Assembly (NCBI GenBank): GCA_910575475.1
Contig: CAJTGD010000029.1
Coordinates: 1 to 64,000 of the forward strand
Direction: 5' to 3'
Source: Lachnospiraceae bacterium
Lineage (GTDB): Bacteria; Bacillota; Clostridia; Lachnospirales; Lachnospiraceae
DNA length: 64,000 nt
Each line of letters begins with the position of its first letter. Within the stretch, counting starts at the first letter, position 1. Shown in pieces: positions 50,165-60,603 of this stretch. Both the position numbers and the translations under genes were made by a program. The notes under the pieces are model-generated. The model ran no database searches and was not told where the DNA came from. It saw only the letters and a list, made by a program, of their open reading frames with translations.

Positions 50165-51486
50165 GCTGGATAGAATACGGCATATGGAATGAGATCCTTA
50201 TGTGCATGGAGACGTTTGTGCTCACCCTGTGTACCTGGTTTTTCATGAGCCGTACAGAGCAGGACCAGAATGAAAAAAAGAAATATAGATGGGGCGCTGC
50301 CATCCTGTATTGGATGGGACTTGCGGGGATCACCTTCGGATTTCAGGACAGCAGATCCGTCCATCTGATCCTGCTGGTATATATGGTTTTCATGACAATG
50401 CTGGCAGGACGGCTGCTGTATAACCGGGGACGGATATACCGGTTCTATTACTTCCTGTTTCCTGTGACCATGGTGACCATTCGGATCTTTGTCATCTATA
50501 TGGTGTTTGCTTACATGAGTTCCCGGTGGGGGAGCATGATCTTTGATTATGCACTGACAAATACTGCATTGGTCATCAGGCAATTGACAGAAATCCTCCT
50601 GACCGGAGCATGGGTGGTGGTGCTGAACCGGAAGAAATACGAAAATGTGAAAGGGATGCAGTTCGCAGGAATGTTTCTGGCTCCGGCGGTCAGTGTGTTT
50701 ATCATCTTTTCGCTGATCTATACCGGGGATGTGTTTGTGCAGATGTACGGAGCATTTTTGATCATACTGAATATTTTGGCGCTGGTCATTATGAATCTGT
50801 ACATCTGGTATTTATTCTCTTATCAGTCAAAAAATAAGAAGCTGAGGGCAGAACTGGAGATCCGGAAAAAGCAGAGTGAGATGCAGTATCAGTATTATGA
50901 GAAAGTGGAACAGAGATACCAATCCTCCCGAAAGATGGTCCATGATATGAGAAACCATCTCCAGGCGATCGAAGCCCTGCAGGAGCAGGATGCGGACAAG
51001 GGAAAAGAGTATGTAAAGGATATGCGCCGGATGCTGGACAGCTTTGGGATCGTAAACTATACGGAAAACAGGATGCTCAATATCATATTGAATGATAAGG
51101 CGGAAGAGGCGCAGAAGAATGGGATCGGGATGGAGATCCGGATTGATGAGATCCGCCTGGAGCATATCCGGGATATGGATATGACGACCATATTTGCAAA
51201 TCTGCTGGATAATGCTCTGGAAGCCGCGGAGCAGGTGGTGGGGAAACGGATGATCCAGGTGCAGGCGGATACATTTCATGATTTTACGGTGGTGAAGATC
51301 CGGAATTCGATGCCGTGCGGCAGTGCGGCGAAAGGGACGGAAAGTTCATCGGTGAAAAAGGACAGGAAAAGCCATATGGGGATCGGCCTGGAAAATGTAC
51401 GGGATACTTTAGAAACATACGGGGGAGGGATGATGACGGAGATTCAGGAAGGGGAATTCGTTGTGAGTATCACCATTCCGGAATAA
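50161..51486 (+). CDS. GHKL-domain sensor histidine kinase (AgrC-like)
   Basis: About 441 residues with six or seven N-terminal helices (to about 215) and a HPK10-type kinase end: phospho-acceptor in MVHDMRNHLQAIEALQ, N-box LLDNALEAAEQ and G-box MGIGLENVRDTLETYGG. Such kinases sense peptides, but no agrB/agrD-like genes are in view. ATG 50161 overlaps the regulator stop; ATG 50149 is a less likely alternative. Confidence 0.9.
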   Translation: MSWIEYGIWNEILMCMETFVLTLCTWFFMSRTEQDQNEKKKYRWGAAILYWMGLAGITFGFQDSRSVHLILLVYMVFMTMLAGRLLYNRGRIYRFYYFLFPVTMVTIRIFVIYMVFAYMSSRWGSMIFDYALTNTALVIRQLTEILLTGAWVVVLNRKKYENVKGMQFAGMFLAPAVSVFIIFSLIYTGDVFVQMYGAFLIILNILALVIMNLYIWYLFSYQSKNKKLRAELEIRKKQSEMQYQYYEKVEQRYQSSRKMVHDMRNHLQAIEALQEQDADKGKEYVKDMRRMLDSFGIVNYTENRMLNIILNDKAEEAQKNGIGMEIRIDEIRLEHIRDMDMTTIFANLLDNALEAAEQVVGKRMIQVQADTFHDFTVVKIRNSMPCGSAAKGTESSSVKKDRKSHMGIGLENVRDTLETYGGGMMTEIQEGEFVVSITIPE

Positions 51487-51516
51487 AAAACCAAGCAATG
51501 AAAGGAGAGGACATCT

Positions 51517-51939
51517 ATGAAAAAGAAGATGAGCAAAATGATGGTATGCGTGTGTGTTCTGACAGGTCTGCTTTTCGGCTGCGCAGGGAGTCAGCGCCTT
51601 TCGGACAATTTTGACGAGGCGGAGGTGAAGGCCGCGGCAGAGAGCGTCATTGAAATCCTGAACAGCGGAGAGGTGGAGTCGCTTGTGGACGAACAGTGGA
51701 ATGCGGTGATGAAGGGCGCGGCGGACGTGGAAATGCTGAAAAGCGAGATTGTGCCTATCGTGGAAGAACTCGGTGAGTTTGAAGGCTTTGACAAAGAAGC
51801 GGTTACCGGGAGTAAAGACCCGGATACGGAGCAGGAATTTGCAGTGGCGGTGATCAAGGCAAAATATGAGAAACGTAAGGCGCAGTTTACGATTTCATTT
51901 GATGAAGATATGAAGGTGGCAGGATTCTTTATTAAATAG
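51517..51939 (+). CDS. DUF3887-type lipoprotein
   Basis: 140 residues with a lipoprotein signal (LTGLLFGC lipobox, Cys22) and a small cystatin/NTF2-like domain (AAAESVIEILNSGEVESL, then FAVAVIKAKYEKRKAQFTISFD). DUF3887 proteins are usually next to hydrolases or regulators and are thought to act outside the membrane. GAAAGGAGAGG precedes the start. Probably in the two-component operon and perhaps its output or sensor partner. Confidence 0.8.
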   Translation: MKKKMSKMMVCVCVLTGLLFGCAGSQRLSDNFDEAEVKAAAESVIEILNSGEVESLVDEQWNAVMKGAADVEMLKSEIVPIVEELGEFEGFDKEAVTGSKDPDTEQEFAVAVIKAKYEKRKAQFTISFDEDMKVAGFFIK

Positions 51940-52298
51940 TGAGGAAAGCGGTGATTATTTTGGAGGCTATCATATATTCTTGCATGGCAGTGAGTGCCGT
52001 CTTCTGGGTCATGGCGGCCGTATTTGCGGTACTGAAAGGGAAGGCCGCAATTTTGATCAGTGGGTTCAATACGATGCCGAAGGAGCAGAGAGAGCAGTAC
52101 GACAGGGAGCAGATGAGCAGAGATATGCGGAATACACTTGCCCTTTGGGTAGCTGTGTCAGGCGCGGGCGGTGTACTGGCGTATCTGTTTTCATCCGCTG
52201 GCATTGCGGTTATCTCAATGATTGCGGTGCTGATCTTATTTTTTCGGGAAGTACATCTGGACGAGGAGAAGGCTTTTAGAAAATATAAGCTGAAATAG
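51939..52298 (+). CDS. DUF3784 membrane protein
   Basis: 119 residues with three membrane helices and the DUF3784 signature KAAILISGFNTMPKEQREQYD between helices 1 and 2. Function unknown. GTG 51939 overlaps the preceding stop (TAGTG); TTG 51960 with AGGAAAG before it is another possible start and would give a shorter, more typical N-terminus. Confidence 0.78.
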   Translation: MRKAVIILEAIIYSCMAVSAVFWVMAAVFAVLKGKAAILISGFNTMPKEQREQYDREQMSRDMRNTLALWVAVSGAGGVLAYLFSSAGIAVISMIAVLILFFREVHLDEEKAFRKYKLK

Positions 52299-52376
52299 AA
52301 TCCAATTTTCAGAATACTCTATATTAAGAATTATATCAGCAATGCTAAAAACCAATAAAATGAAACGTGTGATTTT

Positions 52377-52413
52377 GAAAAAGCGGCGGCATATCATTTC
52401 CCGCCGCTTTTTC
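52377..52413. terminator. Bidirectional terminator between DUF3784 gene and hybrid kinase gene
   Basis: GAAAAAGCGGCGG pairs with CCGCCGCTTTTTC. It serves convergent genes and overlaps the kinase stop codon (52394-52396). Confidence 0.88.
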
Positions 52414-54565
52414 CCATCTTTTTCAACAGAACGTCTATGTCGATCGGCTTGGTCAGAAAGTCGTTCATCCCGCTTGCCAGCGCCAGGTCCCGATCCTCCT
52501 GGAAGGTGTTGGCCGTACAGGCGTAGATCTGAACAGACTGGGCGTCTGCGCGGTTCAGATTCCGGATTTCCCGGGATGCCTCACAGCCGTCCATGACAGG
52601 CATCTGCATATCCATAAGGATGATCCCAAATTCTCCGATCTCGGATTCACGGAATAATTCCACCGCCTCCCGGCCGTTCTGGGCATGGGCAGTCTCAAAG
52701 CCTTCCATGGACAGGATCTCCAGAAGTATTTCCGCATTCAGCTCCACATCCTCGGCTACCAGGATCTTGCCCGGTCCGGAGTGTTTTCGTGAATGCAGGG
52801 ACTCCTTCGCAGTCCCATTTTTTTCGGTCTCCTTCAAATAGTCCGGAATCTCTTTTACAATGACGGAGGGGATCGAAACGGTGAAGGTACTCCCCGCATG
52901 CAGCTCACTTTCCACGGTGATATCGCCGCCCATGGCGTTTGCCAGCAGCTTGCTGATCGGCATGCCGAGTCCGGTTCCGGTGATTCCGCTTATGTTCCGG
53001 TTCTGCTCCTGGCTGAACGTATCGAAGATCCTGCCGAGATACTCTCTGGACATTCCGATCCCTGTATCCTTGCAGCGGTAAAAGGTCATGACATGCGTAT
53101 CATCGGTCTTTTCCTGGCGGACGGACAGCTGTATGGACTTGCCTGACGGCGTAAATTTGGCGGCGTTGCCTACGATATTCATCAGGATCTGCTTGATCCG
53201 GGTAGTGTCCCCTTCGATGCAGGGCTCGATCACATCCTTTTCCACGATAAACTCCACCCCGCGGCCCTGAATGTTGTCAGTCTGCATGGCCGCGATCTCA
53301 TCGACCAGCGCATCCACCATCAGCGGTTCATTGATGATATCCACCTTGCCGGCCTGGAGCTTTGACATGTCCAGGACGTCATTGACCAGAGACAGGAGAT
53401 ACTTTGCCGTGCTGTGTGACTTCCGAAGCCATTCCTTGATCTGCGTCCGCTGGCTGTCGTCGTCAATGTGAACCATGATCAGATGATTCATACCGATCAG
53501 GCCGTTCAGCGGGGTCCGGATCTCATGGCTCATATTGGAAAGGAACTCTTTCTGGGATTTTTCCTTTTCCGAAGCGCGGATCGTCTTCATCTGATACCGC
53601 ATCACGATCAGGAGCATACTGAGTATCGTCAGAATACTGATGACCAGCATGATCATGCTCATGGTAAAAAACGTCCGGGTCTGCTCCCGGAATACGGCTT
53701 CGTTGACAGACATGATAAAATACAGGCGTATTTTTTCATCAAAGGGGATAAAATAAAACAGCTCTTTGTATTTTTCACCGGTATGGGAGTGATAAAAGGC
53801 AAAGGTCTCAAGAGCCGCGAATTTTTCGGCAACCTCTTCATTTGTCAGCTCAGAATCCTCGGATTCGGACAAATGTGCAAACAGATTATTCTGTTCGTTC
53901 TCGTATACTTTTTTATTGATATCTACGATGTAATGTCCCTCCATATCGATGAGGGCGCTGTGACCGCGGCTTACGCCGTTTTTGGTGAAACAGTCGATTA
54001 CCATTTTATCCTGGATGGATGAGATATCATTCATTCCGATGATCGCGCACATCCTGATGCCGTCCACCTGAAAATCCTGCAGACGGATCCCGTAGAGTAT
54101 GCTTTCCCTGTTGGGACCGCTGCCTTCGGTGTACTCATCAAACCGGGTCACAAAACGGTCGCTGCCATTTGCGAAATAGGTCATAAAATCCGGATATCTG
54201 GTCATGGATTCGGGAGGATAGATCTCATGCCCGTCGGTGTAGACCGTTCCGTCCTCCGCCACCAGGCAGAGCCGGGTAAAGTCGCCTACGGTGCATTCCA
54301 GGTCCAGATGTTCCTGCATTTCCTCGGAGGTCCTGCAGTTGTAGACGTCAAAACGCTCCTGGATCTCATAGAGGTCCTTCCAGCAGATCTCGATATAGGC
54401 CTGGATCGTAGATTTATCGTGCTCCGCAATCTCACTGATCTCGTTGATGATATTATCCGAGATCGTCTGATTCAGCTGCTTGATATAAAAAAGTGTGATC
54501 ACAGAGACTATTGCCAGTGCGGAAATCACCAGCAGCGCATAAAAATTCTTTTGCTTTTTTTCCAT
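52394..54565 (-). CDS. Hybrid sensor histidine kinase/response regulator (cache-like sensor)
   Basis: 723 residues: helix 1 (10-29), an extracytoplasmic cache-like domain (30-300), helix 2 (300-325), HisKA with His347 in NMSHEIRTPLNGLIGM, HATPase with MNIVGNAAKFTPSG (N-box), GIGMSREY (G1) and GTGLGMPISKLLANAMGG (G2), and a C-terminal receiver (LVAEDVELNAEILLEIL; Asp in ILMDMQMPVMDG; Lys in DFLTKPID). No HPt or output gene lies near, so signals probably pass to a distant partner. Minus-strand GGGGGAAA precedes the start. Confidence 0.94.
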   Translation of the reverse strand: MEKKQKNFYALLVISALAIVSVITLFYIKQLNQTISDNIINEISEIAEHDKSTIQAYIEICWKDLYEIQERFDVYNCRTSEEMQEHLDLECTVGDFTRLCLVAEDGTVYTDGHEIYPPESMTRYPDFMTYFANGSDRFVTRFDEYTEGSGPNRESILYGIRLQDFQVDGIRMCAIIGMNDISSIQDKMVIDCFTKNGVSRGHSALIDMEGHYIVDINKKVYENEQNNLFAHLSESEDSELTNEEVAEKFAALETFAFYHSHTGEKYKELFYFIPFDEKIRLYFIMSVNEAVFREQTRTFFTMSMIMLVISILTILSMLLIVMRYQMKTIRASEKEKSQKEFLSNMSHEIRTPLNGLIGMNHLIMVHIDDDSQRTQIKEWLRKSHSTAKYLLSLVNDVLDMSKLQAGKVDIINEPLMVDALVDEIAAMQTDNIQGRGVEFIVEKDVIEPCIEGDTTRIKQILMNIVGNAAKFTPSGKSIQLSVRQEKTDDTHVMTFYRCKDTGIGMSREYLGRIFDTFSQEQNRNISGITGTGLGMPISKLLANAMGGDITVESELHAGSTFTVSIPSVIVKEIPDYLKETEKNGTAKESLHSRKHSGPGKILVAEDVELNAEILLEILSMEGFETAHAQNGREAVELFRESEIGEFGIILMDMQMPVMDGCEASREIRNLNRADAQSVQIYACTANTFQEDRDLALASGMNDFLTKPIDIDVLLKKMGKSGGK

Positions 54566-54700
54566 TGTTTTTCCCCCTGTGTCTCATCCTTATGGAACTT
54601 TGACAGGAATTGCCGGGTGGCTGAGATTCTGTTCCATCCGACAGCAATATAATCATAGCTCATTTTCCGCAAAAAATCCATACCTAATCAGACGAATGCC

Positions 54701-54736
54701 GTTACTGTGAGCACCCGGTCATGGTGCGAACAGTAA
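54701..54736 (-). repeat. Dispersed repeat family A, short copy 3
   Basis: TTACTGT...ACAGTAA arms (54702-54708, 54730-54736) round GAGCACCCGGTCATGGTGCG. Its reverse complement closely matches 63391-63427. Confidence 0.75.
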
Positions 54737-54744
54737 AGAATACC

Positions 54745-54773
54745 TTGCATAATATGGGGGGAGAGACTATAAT
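54745..54773 (+). promoter_or_regulatory. Promoter for ddh
   Basis: TTGCAT (54745-54750), 17 bases, TATAAT (54768-54773), leaving a leader of about 140 bases that consists mostly of repeat B copy 3. Confidence 0.65.
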
Positions 54774-54778
54774 AAATA

Positions 54779-54852
54779 AGCGGAAAGCTGCCGGGGCAGT
54801 TTTTTTCGGATATCCATGTATGCGAAAGGAGGATCCGGGGCAGGCTTTCTGA
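54779..54852 (+). repeat. Dispersed repeat family B, copy 3, in the ddh leader
   Basis: AGCTGCCGGGGCAG followed by T7, then ATGTATGCGAAAGG and GGCAGGCTTTCTG, matching 48771-48853 block by block. The first half is a terminator-like hairpin inside the transcript from the promoter at 54745, so it may attenuate ddh. Confidence 0.75.
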
Positions 54853-54919
54853 ATTTGTGCCGTATCTGCAGAGAAAACAGGCAGATGCGCATAGTTTAGA
54901 GATAAAGAGGTATATGCAG

Positions 54920-55903
54920 ATGATAAGAATCGGTATTTTAGGCTATGGCAATCTGGGCAGGGGTGTGGAATGTGCCGTGAAGCAGAATCCGGATATGGAG
55001 CTGGCGGCGGTCTTTACCCGCAGGGATCCGGCAGCTGTGAAGATCCTGACAGAAGGAGCAAGTGTGTGCGGCATAACCGAAGCGCCGGACTGGAAGGACA
55101 GGATCGATGTGATGATCCTGTGCGGTGGGAGCGCGACGGATCTTCCCGAACAGACTCCGGTCTATGCAGAGCTGTTCCATGTGGTAGACAGCTTCGATAC
55201 ACATGCAAGGATCCCGGAGCATTTTGCAAGGGTGGATGAGGCGGCGAAAAAAGGCGGAAAGGTGGGGATCATTTCCGTAGGCTGGGATCCGGGGATGTTT
55301 TCTCTGAACCGGCTGTATGCCAATGCGATCCTTCCGGATGGAAAGGATTATACGTTCTGGGGAAAGGGCGTCAGCCAGGGGCATTCCGACGCCATACGCA
55401 GGGTAGAGGGCGTCAGGGACGGCAAGCAGTATACGGTCCCGATAGAGGCCGCGCTGGATTCCGTGAGAAAGGGAGAGAATCCGGATCTGACCACCAGGCA
55501 GAAGCACACGAGAGAGTGCTTCGTGGTACTGGAAGAAGGAGCGGATGCATCGAAGGTGGAGGAAGAGATCAAAACCATGCCGAATTATTTCGCAGATTAC
55601 GACACGACGGTACATTTTATCAGTCAGGAGGAACTGGAGAGAGACCACAGCGGGATTCCCCACGGCGGTTTCGTGCTGCGCAGCGGAAGGACCGGGTGGA
55701 AGTCGGAGAACAGCCATCTGATCGAATACAGCCTGAAGCTGGATTCCAACCCGGAATTTACGGCCAGTGTCCTGGCGGCATATGCCAGGGCGGCATACCG
55801 GCTCGGCCTGGAAGGCGTGAGCGGCTGCAAGACCGTGTTTGACATTGCGCCGGCTTATCTCAGCCCGAAGGACGGGGCAGCGCTGCGGGCAGAGCTTTTG
55901 TAG
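54920..55903 (+). CDS. ddh: meso-Diaminopimelate dehydrogenase
   Basis: One-step NADPH-dependent conversion of tetrahydrodipicolinate to meso-DAP for cell wall and lysine. 327 residues, the family length, with RIGILGYGNLGRGVE (Rossmann), AVFTRRDP, SFDTHARIPEHF, SVGWDPGMFSLNR and HGGFVLRSGRTG. ATG 54920 lies 9 bases after AAAGAGG; ATG 54914 is too close. Confidence 0.95.
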   Translation: MIRIGILGYGNLGRGVECAVKQNPDMELAAVFTRRDPAAVKILTEGASVCGITEAPDWKDRIDVMILCGGSATDLPEQTPVYAELFHVVDSFDTHARIPEHFARVDEAAKKGGKVGIISVGWDPGMFSLNRLYANAILPDGKDYTFWGKGVSQGHSDAIRRVEGVRDGKQYTVPIEAALDSVRKGENPDLTTRQKHTRECFVVLEEGADASKVEEEIKTMPNYFADYDTTVHFISQEELERDHSGIPHGGFVLRSGRTGWKSENSHLIEYSLKLDSNPEFTASVLAAYARAAYRLGLEGVSGCKTVFDIAPAYLSPKDGAALRAELL

Positions 55904-55964
55904 GAAAGATCTGCCGCAGAGACGGATACAGAGTGTGTAAGAAGAGAAAAGGAGGAACAGAAAA

Positions 55965-56291
55965 ATGACGATCGAGCGTGTAGAGAATATGGCCGGAGGA
56001 GAAGGTCATGTGATCATCAAAAAGATTCTGGGAGAAAAGGAACTGAACGGAAAATGCAGACTTTATGCGGAGGTTACTCTGGAAAAGGGCTGCTCTCTGG
56101 GATATCATGTGCATCATAACGAGAGCGAGACTTACTATATCCTTTCGGGAGAAGGGGAATACGATGATAACGGAACCCCGCGCCCGGTAAAAGCAGGGGA
56201 TGTGACGTTCACGCCGGACGGCTGCGGACACGGACTGAAAAATACGGGGCTGGAAGATCTGGTATTTATGGCGCTGATCATTCTGGATTAA
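55965..56291 (+). CDS. Cupin-domain protein
   Basis: 108 residues forming one cupin barrel. Motif 1 is GYHVHHNESETYYILSGEGE (metal ligands His, His, Glu) and motif 2 is PDGCGHGLKNTG (His). Substrate unknown; small cupins of this kind act as isomerases, dioxygenases or sugar/lipid binders. AAAGGAGG precedes ATG 55965. It ends before a terminator at 56352-56388. Confidence 0.9.
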   Translation: MTIERVENMAGGEGHVIIKKILGEKELNGKCRLYAEVTLEKGCSLGYHVHHNESETYYILSGEGEYDDNGTPRPVKAGDVTFTPDGCGHGLKNTGLEDLVFMALIILD

Positions 56292-56351
56292 ACGCTCTGT
56301 CCTTACGAATCAGCACCCCGCACAGATGGAATTCTTTTTGGAATTCGAATG

Positions 56352-56388
56352 ACCGCCGCACTCGTCATGTTCAGAGTGCGGCGGTTTT
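56352..56388 (+). terminator. Terminator after the cupin gene
   Basis: ACCGCCGCACTC (56352-56363) pairs with GAGTGCGGCGGT (56374-56385) and TTTT follows. Just upstream GAATTC-TTTTTG-GAATTC is a second small palindrome. Nothing else is seen to 56485. Confidence 0.9.
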
Positions 56389-56485
56389 GGCATTCAGGAG
56401 AGCAATCGCCCGGCCGTTTTGGAAGCCAGCCGAAGTACAGGAATGACAGGAGGCAAGGATAGGTCAGGATTTTTCCGGCAGATCC

Positions 56486-57346
56486 TTACAGGCTGTATTT
56501 CCGGAACAGGCAGGAGATCACGCCTGCGGCGCACAGGCCGAACAGGACATTGTGCATGGAGCCGAATACATCCAGAGCTCCCCGGATGCCCTGGAGAGAT
56601 TCGAACCGCTCCGGGATCCAGTTATTGACCAGGAAGGCGCCGTAGGAACAGATGTAAATAAAAAAGAATGAGAACATCCCCCGGCCTACATCTTCTTTGT
56701 AATATCCGGTCTCGCCATACACGCGCACCCTTGTCATGGCCCAGAGCGCGGAGAATAGCTCAAATAGGATGAAGAAAGCGGCTACGGCAAAATAGGATGC
56801 CAGGACCAGGGTATAATTCTGAGAGACGACTGCATTTTCAATGTCGCCGTAGGGCGCGCTCCCCCGGAAAAAATTATAGGCCATAAATCCGGTGATGGCC
56901 AGGATCAGGATCACCGACAGGTTCCGGAAAATAGTCTGGGAGATCCGGTACACGGTCCTTCCGCCTTTTTTGATGGGGGCGGCAATGGGAGTCTGTCCGC
57001 TTCTTTTCCGCCTGGCATGGGACAGACGGACAGGCTCCCGATACTCACTTCGGCTGCCGCGCCTCCGGCCGTTTCCGGGTCTGTCATAATCGTCATCCTC
57101 ATAATCATAATCATCCCTGCCGTCATAATAACCGTCATATCCATCATCCGGATCCTCAATGGACAGGTCGTAACGTCTGCTGTCCCTGACACGGGGCATG
57201 GGCTGCGTCATGGTCTCTGTCCTTACGCCGCTGCGGGAATCTTCGTCACTTTCCGGATTCACTTTATATTTGGAGGAGATATCTTCCTCATAGGTAACTT
57301 CAAAATCATCACTGAACTCATAAGCGCTTTTTGGGGGCTTACGCAT
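56486..57346 (-). CDS. Membrane protein with Asp/Tyr-rich N-terminal region, unknown
   Basis: 286 residues. Residues 1-110 are hydrophilic and disordered, with a run rich in Asp, Tyr and Gly (GYDGYYDGRDDYDYEDDDYD) followed by an Arg-rich stretch. Residues 125-286 hold four membrane helices. The layout resembles regulated-assembly or scaffold proteins but no family is recognised. Minus-strand AAAGGAG precedes the start. Possible tyrosine phosphorylation or calcium binding of the acidic run is speculation. Confidence 0.75.
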   Translation of the reverse strand: MRKPPKSAYEFSDDFEVTYEEDISSKYKVNPESDEDSRSGVRTETMTQPMPRVRDSRRYDLSIEDPDDGYDGYYDGRDDYDYEDDDYDRPGNGRRRGSRSEYREPVRLSHARRKRSGQTPIAAPIKKGGRTVYRISQTIFRNLSVILILAITGFMAYNFFRGSAPYGDIENAVVSQNYTLVLASYFAVAAFFILFELFSALWAMTRVRVYGETGYYKEDVGRGMFSFFFIYICSYGAFLVNNWIPERFESLQGIRGALDVFGSMHNVLFGLCAAGVISCLFRKYSL

Positions 57347-57515
57347 AAGATCACTCCTTTTTCATTGTTTTTAGAAAGCTCTGCCAGGATGAGACATATC
57401 TTATCACACGGCAGATGGATTTTCCAATGTTTTTTATTTTAAATCCTTTTTCGGGCAAAATCAATCTTTCCAGAAAAAACGTCCTGAATTTTTCAGATAG
57501 TTCCATCATGAAGCA

Positions 57516-57544
57516 TTGACCTGAGACTCCGATAGACGTATAAT
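57516..57544 (+). promoter_or_regulatory. Promoter for galE
   Basis: TTGACC (57516-57521), 17 bases, TATAAT (57539-57544). The rest of the space to galE (57545-57635) is a plain leader. Confidence 0.75.
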
Positions 57545-57635
57545 AATAGCGCAGGCGCAGCGATTTGGAACAGCGGGCCTTAAGTCTGTCTGCTTGTCGC
57601 GGCAATGACGCAAAAAACAGAAAAGGAGTGGAATT

Positions 57636-58658
57636 ATGGCAATTTTAGTAGCAGGAGGAGCAGGATACATTGGAAGTCATACCTGTGTGGAGCTCTTGAA
57701 CAGAGGTTATGAAGTTGTAGTGATTGACAACCTTTACAATTCCAGCGAAGTCGCTTTGGAGCGTGTGAAGGAGATTACGGGAAAGTCATTGAAATTCTAT
57801 AAAGGTGATATATTGAGCCGGGAAGACCTGGAGAAGATTTTTGATAACGAGGAGATTGAGGCTGTGATCAATTTCGCAGGGCTCAAAGCAGTCGGAGAAT
57901 CTGTGGCCAAGCCATGGGAATATTATCATAATAATATCAGCGGAACATTGATCCTGTGCGATGTGATGAGAAATCATGGCTGCAAAAATATGATCTTCAG
58001 TTCTTCCGCGACCGTATACGGAGACCCGGCGGAGATCCCGATCACGGAGAAATGCCCGAAGGGACAGATCACCAATCCGTACGGACAGACGAAGGGGATG
58101 CTGGAACAGATCCTGACAGACCTGCACGTAGGGGATCCGGAGTGGAATGTCATGCTGCTCCGTTACTTCAATCCGATCGGGGCCCATGAGTCCGGACGGA
58201 TCGGAGAGGACCCGAAGGGGATTCCGAACAACCTGGTTCCCTATATTGCCCAGGTTGCGGTCGGCAAGCTGAAATGTCTGGGTGTCTTCGGGGACGATTA
58301 TGATACCCATGACGGAACCGGAGTCCGTGACTACATCCATGTAGTGGACCTGGCAGTGGGTCATGTAAAGGCAATCGAGAGAATGCGGACAGAGGAAGGC
58401 AAGGGCGTTCATATCTACAATCTTGGGACAGGCGTCGGCTACAGCGTGCTGGATGTGGTGAAGGCATATGAAAAGGCATGCGGCAAAGAGATCCCCTATG
58501 AGATCAAGCCGCGCCGGGCAGGAGATATCGCGATGTGCTACTGCGACGCAACGAAGGCAAAGGAGGAACTGGGCTGGGTTGCGGAACGCGGCGTGGAAGA
58601 GATGTGCGCGGATTCCTGGAGATGGCAGTCCAACAACCCGGACGGCTACAGAAGCTGA
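57636..58658 (+). CDS. galE: UDP-glucose 4-epimerase
   Basis: Interconverts UDP-glucose and UDP-galactose. 340 residues, extended [20 protein letters not shown] (NAD site), [21 protein letters not shown] (catalytic Ser) and [14 protein letters not shown] (YxxxK). AAAAGGAGTGG precedes ATG 57636. It is a single gene with its own promoter, with no other Leloir genes beside it. Confidence 0.97.
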   Translation: MAILVAGGAGYIGSHTCVELLNRGYEVVVIDNLYNSSEVALERVKEITGKSLKFYKGDILSREDLEKIFDNEEIEAVINFAGLKAVGESVAKPWEYYHNNISGTLILCDVMRNHGCKNMIFSSSATVYGDPAEIPITEKCPKGQITNPYGQTKGMLEQILTDLHVGDPEWNVMLLRYFNPIGAHESGRIGEDPKGIPNNLVPYIAQVAVGKLKCLGVFGDDYDTHDGTGVRDYIHVVDLAVGHVKAIERMRTEEGKGVHIYNLGTGVGYSVLDVVKAYEKACGKEIPYEIKPRRAGDIAMCYCDATKAKEELGWVAERGVEEMCADSWRWQSNNPDGYRS

Positions 58659-58721
58659 TAAAAGATTTTCGTTCACACGATTCTGAGCGGCAGGATGGAT
58701 CTGGAAAATCATTTTTATATA

Positions 58722-58750
58722 TTGACAAGCGTTTCCAAACTTGTTATGAT
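58722..58750 (+). promoter_or_regulatory. Promoter for ilvN-ilvC
   Basis: TTGACA (58722-58727), 17 bases, TATGAT (58745-58750). The leader of about 110 bases holds small stems (GTCCCTGCGGGAC; GGCGGATTTCGTCC) but no T-box or terminator. Confidence 0.75.
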
Positions 58751-58869
58751 AGAAAAACAGAACGCACTCTGTTTTTGCGGAAGAGTGATACCCGAAGGGC
58801 ATCCCATAACGCATGTCCCTGCGGGACGGGCGGATTTCGTCCGATCAGGTATAGAAAGTGAGATAGTGT

Positions 58870-59370
58870 ATGAGAAGACAGGTATACTCTCTGCTGGTGG
58901 ATAATAACCCGGGTGTCCTGAGCAGGATTGCGGGATTGTTCAGTCGGCGGGGCTACAGTATTGACAGTATAACGGCAGGGATGACGGCGGATTCCAGGTT
59001 TACCAGGATCACGGTCGTATCATCGGGGGATGAGCTGATCCTCTCCCAGATCGAGAAGCAGGTACGTAAACTGGAGGATGTCCGGGAGATCAAGCTCCTC
59101 AAGGATGACGAGGCAGTGTACCGGGAACTGATCATGGTGAAGGTGCGCGCGGACGCGAAGCAGCGTCCGGAGGTGCTCTCCATTGCGGATATTTTCCGGG
59201 CGAAGATTGTGGATGTGGAGCCGGAGTCCATGATGATCGAGCTTACCGGGGACCAGTCCAAGCTGGAGGCTTTTTTAAACCTGCTGGACGGATATGAAAT
59301 CCTGGAGCTTGCCAGGACCGGAATCACGGGATTGTCCAGAGGGATCAAGGACGTTACATATCTGGAGTGA
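58870..59370 (+). CDS. ilvN: Acetolactate synthase small (regulatory) subunit
   Basis: 166 residues. An ACT domain at the N-terminus (YSLLVDNNPGVLSRIAGLFS, RRGYSIDSITAG) binds valine for feedback, and the C-terminal IlvH domain follows (RELIMVKVRADAKQRPEV). The large subunit ilvB is not in this window. Ribosome binding site is weak (AAAGTGAG). ilvC follows after 122 bases. Confidence 0.95.
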   Translation: MRRQVYSLLVDNNPGVLSRIAGLFSRRGYSIDSITAGMTADSRFTRITVVSSGDELILSQIEKQVRKLEDVREIKLLKDDEAVYRELIMVKVRADAKQRPEVLSIADIFRAKIVDVEPESMMIELTGDQSKLEAFLNLLDGYEILELARTGITGLSRGIKDVTYLE

Positions 59371-59410
59371 ATCACGGATTCGATAAGGGATTCAGCTGTA
59401 ACCGGATAGC

Positions 59411-59431
59411 TAAAGGCTCAATAAGCCTTTA
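59411..59431 (+). promoter_or_regulatory. Perfect 8-bp hairpin between ilvN and ilvC
   Basis: TAAAGGCT-CAATA-AGCCTTTA. No T-run follows, so it is more likely a processing or stability element than a terminator. Confidence 0.5.
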
Positions 59432-59432
59432 A

Positions 59433-60512
<1,080 letters not shown>

Positions 60513-60525
60513 TAGAGAATGAATC

Positions 60526-60569
60526 TATAAAAGAACAGTAGACCAGTCGTGGGCTGCTGTTCTTTTATA
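60526..60569 (+). terminator. Terminator of ilvN-ilvC
   Basis: TATAAAAGAACAG and CTGTTCTTTTATA are exact complements with further inner pairing. Confidence 0.92.
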
Positions 60570-60603
60570 GATCAGGATAATTCTCTGAATTTTCCATAGA
60601 ATA

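Noticed and set aside
58747-58904. A possible leader peptide before ilvN
   Set aside because: Its ATG overlaps the -10 box, so it would not be on the transcript, and it is not rich in Ile, Leu or Val codons in a run.
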